DNA of 9,799 bases, from contig URUX01000087.1 in the NCBI GenBank assembly GCA_900551135.1, positions 1 to 9,799 of the forward strand, in the 5' to 3' direction. Shown one piece after another: positions 6,992-9,799 of the stretch. The notes below the pieces were generated by a model, which saw only the letters and a program-made list of their open reading frames with translations, was not told the origin of the DNA and did no database searches. Every line of letters starts with the position of its first letter. The stretch's first letter is position 1. The translations under genes and the position numbers were made by a program. The DNA is from an uncultured Clostridium sp. Lineage in GTDB: Bacteria > Bacillota > Clostridia > Lachnospirales > Lachnospiraceae.

Positions 6992-7020
6992 TAGACTTTC
7001 AAACTTTAGTATGTTAAAAT
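6992..7020 (+). promoter_or_regulatory. Promoter of yerC-like gene
   Basis: TAGACT (6992-6997) and TAAAAT (7015-7020) lie 17 bases apart, with TG at 7012-7013 giving an extended -10. Transcription would start near 7027, leaving a leader of about 35 bases before the ATG at 7062. The promoter lies entirely within or beside the large inverted repeat at 6994-7043. Confidence 0.6.
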
Positions 7021-7043
7021 AACAGCATACTAAAATGAAAGTC
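6994..7043. repeat. Large inverted repeat over the yerC promoter, likely operator
   Basis: Two nested pairs of arms are perfect complements: GACTTTCA (6994-7001) with TGAAAGTC (7036-7043), and TTTAGTATG (7005-7013) with CATACTAAA (7026-7034). A further small dyad, TGTTAaaaTAACA, sits in the centre at 7012-7024. The arms bracket the -10 element and the expected start site, and the outer left arm overlaps the -35. No T tract follows it, and it precedes a gene rather than ending one, so an operator (or an mRNA leader hairpin) is more likely than a terminator. Confidence 0.7.
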
Positions 7044-7061
7044 AAGAAGGGGCGTTAATAC

Positions 7062-7367
7062 ATGAACAAAAAACTCAGGACAGATGCGGTCAATCACCTG
7101 TTTCAGGCAATTTTGACGTTAAAGTCACCAGAGGAGTGTTACATTTTTTTTGAAGATGTATGTACGATTAACGAACTGCTTTCTCTGTCACAGCGCTACG
7201 AGGTAGCCAAGATGCTGCGGGAAGGCAAGACATATCTGGAAATTGCAGAAAAGACCGGGGCTTCCACAGCTACCATCAGCCGTGTGAATCGCTCCCTGAA
7301 CTACGGAAATGACGGCTATGACATGGTATTTGCCAGATTAGAAGAAAATAACTCTGATGAGACATGA
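7062..7367 (+). CDS. yerC: YerC/YecD family TrpR-like transcriptional regulator
   Basis: A small DNA-binding protein of 101 residues related to the tryptophan repressor TrpR, of the YerC/YecD family of Bacillota. The N-terminal helices (about 3-35) should form the intertwined dimer. LLSLSQRYEVAKMLREGKTY (39-58) leads into a helix-turn-helix at about 57-78, with YLEIAEKTGASTATISRVNRSL. This matches the TrpR fold and its conserved ATISR recognition helix. The ribosome binding site AAGGGG (7047-7052) is nine bases before the ATG. The function of the family is poorly defined and a tryptophan effector should not be assumed. The gene is preceded by a large palindrome over its own promoter, suggesting autoregulation, and is followed by a terminator shared with the convergent DUF1836 gene. 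Confidence 0.92.
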   Translation: MNKKLRTDAVNHLFQAILTLKSPEECYIFFEDVCTINELLSLSQRYEVAKMLREGKTYLEIAEKTGASTATISRVNRSLNYGNDGYDMVFARLEENNSDET

Positions 7368-7376
7368 TTAGAGAAA

Positions 7377-7440
7377 AATGAAAAATCGAGCAGAAAGGGA
7401 AAATTTCCTGGCTGCTCGATTTTCATTATTTCTTTTTTTT
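7377..7440. terminator. Bidirectional terminator between convergent yerC and DUF1836 genes
   Basis: AAAATCGAGCAG (7382-7393) pairs with CTGCTCGATTTT (7412-7423) over 12 base pairs. With one bulge the stem extends through TGA/TCA. Inside, GGAA/TTCC adds a second short stem. On the plus strand TTTT is followed by more Ts, including eight in a row at 7433-7440. On the minus strand the hairpin runs out into TTTTTCATTTTT. The hairpin lies 14 bases after the yerC stop and immediately after the DUF1836 stop. Confidence 0.9.
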
Positions 7441-8043
7441 GGATATGGTACCTGTTTCCTCCCGGAGTCCGTCTATCAGCATTTCGATCATCTGATTTTT
7501 TAAATACACATCAAAAGAAAGTTCGCAGATAAAGGCAAATAGCTGAAGATACTGCTGGTCGCCTTCTCCCGTCTCGTCAAAAGTCTGGGCAGCCAGGCGG
7601 AATTTTTCCCGTACATCTGCTTTCAGGCTTTCCATCTGGTCATGTTCCAGGGCAAATACTTCATTATAAATCTGCTCTAAAGACAGGCCGGACTGTTCGT
7701 TAAAGTGTTCGCCTGAAATGGGGCGGAATAGTTCCTCAATGTCGTTAAAAGAAAGAAGATTCTTAAAGTAATAGATAAAAATCAGCATCAGCATATGCTC
7801 TTTGGAATACTTTTTCTTTATCGGCGGGGGCAGGAGATTGTTTTTAGCATAATTGTTAATCATGGTTTTGGTCAGAACCTTATCTTCCGGATAGCGTTTC
7901 GTATGCCCAAGATGTTCGTCCATAAATGTAGTTACCTGATCCATGTACAGCGGAATATCAGGGATAGAATCCGGCTTAATATAGGACAGGGAATCCAGTC
8001 TGGCCAACAGGTCGTTTAAACGTTCTTCATTTGTTTGGCTCAT
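7426..8043 (-). CDS. DUF1836 family putative transcriptional regulator
   Basis: A 205-residue cytosolic protein of the DUF1836 family, the group that includes Bacillus subtilis YkrK, described as a repressor of htpX. The N-terminus (1-45) is an amphipathic region. At about 55-98 is a MerR-like helix-turn-helix, with LTKTMINNYAKNNLLPPPIK and the following YSKEHMLMLIFIYYFK wing/helix. The rest (about 99-195) is helical and probably carries the dimer or effector domain. It ends in SKKKK, encoded by a T run. The start is the ATG at 8043 because AAAGGAGG stands seven bases upstream; an in-frame ATG at 8091 would overlap the promoter. A TAGTATtggATACTA palindrome in its promoter suggests that it represses itself. 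It converges on yerC and diverges from pcrA. Confidence 0.88.
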   Translation of the reverse strand: MSQTNEERLNDLLARLDSLSYIKPDSIPDIPLYMDQVTTFMDEHLGHTKRYPEDKVLTKTMINNYAKNNLLPPPIKKKYSKEHMLMLIFIYYFKNLLSFNDIEELFRPISGEHFNEQSGLSLEQIYNEVFALEHDQMESLKADVREKFRLAAQTFDETGEGDQQYLQLFAFICELSFDVYLKNQMIEMLIDGLREETGTISKKKK

Positions 8044-8062
8044 GTTGTCACCTCTTTGCTCT

Positions 8063-8091
8063 ATTATATAGTATTGGATACTAGATAGCAA
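8063..8091 (-). promoter_or_regulatory. Promoter of the DUF1836 gene
   Basis: On the minus strand TTGCTA (8086-8091) and TATAAT (8063-8068) are exactly 17 bases apart, a good sigma-A promoter. It ends 19 bases before the start codon, so the leader is very short, about 12 bases, and holds little beyond the AGGAGG site. Confidence 0.8.
8069..8083. promoter_or_regulatory. Palindromic operator inside the DUF1836 promoter spacer
   Basis: TAGTAT and ATACTA form a perfect dyad around TGG. The 15 bases lie wholly within the 17-base spacer between the -35 and -10 of the minus-strand promoter, where a bound dimer would block RNA polymerase. The likely ligand is the DUF1836 protein itself, by analogy with MerR-like regulators; this is inferred. 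Confidence 0.65.
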
Positions 8092-8111
8092 GAGGGAAAC
8101 GATAAAAATAG

Positions 8112-8140
8112 TAGTCGAAGCAGGGGCGTTATGATATAAT
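8112..8140 (+). promoter_or_regulatory. Promoter of pcrA (extended -10)
   Basis: TGATATAAT at 8132-8140 is a perfect extended -10. The -35 at 8112-8117 (TAGTCG) is weak, at 17-base spacing. A second TATAAT occurs at 8157-8162 but would start transcription on top of the ribosome binding site, so it is probably not the main promoter. Confidence 0.6.
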
Positions 8141-8181
8141 ATGATTTTAGCAATTGTATAATAATCAATGAGGAGTTCATT

Positions 8182-9799
8182 ATGAGTATTTATGATACAT
8201 TAAATCCGGCCCAGAAAGAGGCAGTGTTCTGTACGGAAGGGCCGCTTCTGGTTCTGGCAGGGGCTGGTTCTGGAAAAACCAGGGTACTGACCCACCGCAT
8301 TGTATATCTGATAGAGGAAAAAGGGGTAAATCCCTGGAATATTATGGCCATTACCTTTACAAATAAGGCGGCAGGTGAGATGCGGGAACGTGTTGACAAG
8401 CTGGTAGGCTTTGGAGCAGAGAGTATCTGGGTCAGCACCTTTCATTCATCCTGCGTGCGGATTTTGCGCCGCCATATAGAGGCGCTGGGGTATTCCGGCA
8501 ATTTTACCATATATGACAGTGACGATCAGAAAACCTTAATGAAGCAGGTCTTAAAAAAGCTGGATGTGGATACAAAACTTTATAAGGACCGGGCAATGCT
8601 AAACCATATTTCTTCTGCAAAGGATCAGCTGATTACACCGGAAGAGATGGAACTCAATGCAGGGAATGAACTGCGGCAAAAGAAGATAGCCCAGATATAT
8701 AAGGCATATCAGGATGAATTAAAGAAAAATAATGCCCTGGATTTTGATGATTTAATCGTCAAGACCGTGGAACTGTTCCAGAATCATGAAGAGATTTTAA
8801 ATTATTACCAGGAGCGGTTCCGCTATATCATGGTTGATGAGTATCAGGACACCAACTATGCCCAGTTTAAGCTGGTAAGCCTGCTGGCTAAAAAGTACCG
8901 GAATCTTTGCGTAGTTGGAGATGATGACCAGTCTATTTACAAATTCAGAGGTGCAGATGTCCGCAATATTCTGGATTTTGAAGAAGCATTTCCAGGTGCC
9001 AGAGTGATCAAGCTGGAACAGAATTACCGTTCTACCCAGAATATTCTGAACGCAGCTAATCAGGTGATTTGCCACAACCGTGACAGAAAGGATAAGACTC
9101 TCTGGACGGCTAATGGAGAAGGAGATCTGGTTAAGGTACGTCAGTATAATACAGCGGAAGAAGAGGCAGATGCCATTGCACGATCTATAAAAAATACCGG
9201 CAGATCCTGGAAAGAAATTGCCGTATTATACCGAACCAATGCCCAGTCCCGTTTGCTGGAAGAAAAATGCATTGCTCATAACATTCCCTATCGTCTGGTT
9301 GGCGGAGTGAATTTCTATCAGAGAAAAGAAATCAAAGACATTCTGTCATATTTAAAGACCATTTCTAATGGAGTCGATGATTTGGCGGTTCTGCGTATTG
9401 TCAATGTCCCAAAACGCGGGATTGGTGCAACGACCATGGGAAGGGTGACAGTGTTTGCATCTGAGCATGGGATAAGTCTGTATCATGCGCTGGAAGAAGC
9501 AAAGATGATTCCGGATATTGGAAAAGCCGCTGGAAAAATTACAGGTTTTGTAGAGCAGATAGAAAATTTACGGCGGATGGCCACAGAAGAGGGCTATTCT
9601 ATCAAGGAATTAATCGGCGCAATTATGGAAGATACGGGGTACCGGAAAGAATTGGAAGAAGAAGGAGAGGTAGAGTCCCAAACCCGTCTGGAAAATATCG
9701 AAGAATTGATTAATAAAGCGGTCAGTTATGAAGAAAACAGCGAAAATCCTTCTCTGGGAGAATTTTTGGAGGAAGTTGCTCTGGTTGCCGATATTGACA
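8182..9799 (+). CDS. pcrA: ATP-dependent DNA helicase PcrA/UvrD, N-terminal part
   Basis: The first 539 codons of a superfamily 1A 3'-5' DNA helicase; the gene runs off the window and full-length relatives have about 740 residues. It unwinds DNA in nucleotide excision repair and strips RecA and stalled complexes. The Q motif is LNPAQKEAV (7-15), Walker A GAGSGKT (27-33), motif Ia TFTNKAA, Walker B/motif II DEYQD (219-223), motif III GDDDQSIYKFRGA (246-258) and motif IV QNYRS (280-284). FHSSCVRILRR at about 88-98 and LDFDDLI (187-193) are also characteristic. I found no in-frame stop in the 1618 bases read. AGGAG (8171-8175), six bases upstream, fixes the start. It diverges from the DUF1836 gene over a 138-base gap holding both promoters. 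Confidence 0.96.
   Translation, partial: MSIYDTLNPAQKEAVFCTEGPLLVLAGAGSGKTRVLTHRIVYLIEEKGVNPWNIMAITFTNKAAGEMRERVDKLVGFGAESIWVSTFHSSCVRILRRHIEALGYSGNFTIYDSDDQKTLMKQVLKKLDVDTKLYKDRAMLNHISSAKDQLITPEEMELNAGNELRQKKIAQIYKAYQDELKKNNALDFDDLIVKTVELFQNHEEILNYYQERFRYIMVDEYQDTNYAQFKLVSLLAKKYRNLCVVGDDDQSIYKFRGADVRNILDFEEAFPGARVIKLEQNYRSTQNILNAANQVICHNRDRKDKTLWTANGEGDLVKVRQYNTAEEEADAIARSIKNTGRSWKEIAVLYRTNAQSRLLEEKCIAHNIPYRLVGGVNFYQRKEIKDILSYLKTISNGVDDLAVLRIVNVPKRGIGATTMGRVTVFASEHGISLYHALEEAKMIPDIGKAAGKITGFVEQIENLRRMATEEGYSIKELIGAIMEDTGYRKELEEEGEVESQTRLENIEELINKAVSYEENSENPSLGEFLEEVALVADID

Noticed and set aside
6295..7002. 235-codon open frame on the minus strand
   Set aside because: It is antisense to the clear HAD phosphatase, its translation is rich in Cys, Phe, Gln and Ile with no domain, and it has no ribosome binding site. 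It is a shadow of the real gene.
8157..8162. Second TATAAT before pcrA as its main promoter
   Set aside because: Transcription would begin at about 8169, on top of the ribosome binding site at 8171-8175, and there is no matching -35.
8190..8445. Two minus-strand frames of about 80 codons within pcrA
   Set aside because: They are antisense to the conserved Walker A region of the helicase and have no family features.

Overview
The window reads as chromosomal DNA of an endospore-forming, moderately low-GC Bacillota, most like a Lachnospiraceae/Clostridium cluster XIVa genome. The grounds are a SpoIIM-type sporulation membrane protein, a YerC/YecD TrpR-like regulator, a DUF1836 regulator, a YbhJ-like aconitase-superfamily hydratase, strong AGGAGG ribosome binding sites and extended TGnTATAAT promoters. 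The assignment rests on gene content and recall, not on a search.

Layout. Positions 1-862 hold the 3' end of proC and a Nudix ADP-sugar pyrophosphatase, on the plus strand. They end in a long hairpin whose right arm carries the ribosome binding site of the next gene, spoIIM (912-1466). A sigma-E-like promoter lies at 857-885, with its -10 in the hairpin loop. A separate promoter at about 1507 then drives a uroporphyrinogen-decarboxylase-family (corrinoid methyltransferase-like) gene at 1550-2504. That gene is broken by one frameshift near 1685 and closed by a strong terminator at 2521-2566. On the minus strand, 2611-3630 encodes a solitary NMT1/SsuA-type lipoprotein with no transporter partners in view.

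Divergent from it, 3827-6121 encodes an aconitase-superfamily hydratase, followed 47 bases later by a Cof-type HAD phosphatase (6169-6981), probably in the same operon. Next are a TrpR-like regulator (7062-7367) and a convergent DUF1836 regulator (7426-8043, minus), which share a bidirectional terminator. Each has a clear dyad-symmetric sequence overlapping its own promoter. The window ends inside a PcrA/UvrD helicase gene (8182 to the end), divergent from the DUF1836 gene.

Most of the genes are housekeeping or conserved accessory functions, and I see no phage, insertion sequence, CRISPR array, tRNA or rRNA. The most interesting signals are regulatory: the terminator/RBS/sigma-E promoter nest in front of spoIIM; the palindrome filling the promoter spacer of the DUF1836 gene; the large palindrome over the yerC promoter, which shares the TAGTAT half-site with it; and the UUU-CGA frameshift site in the UroD-family gene.
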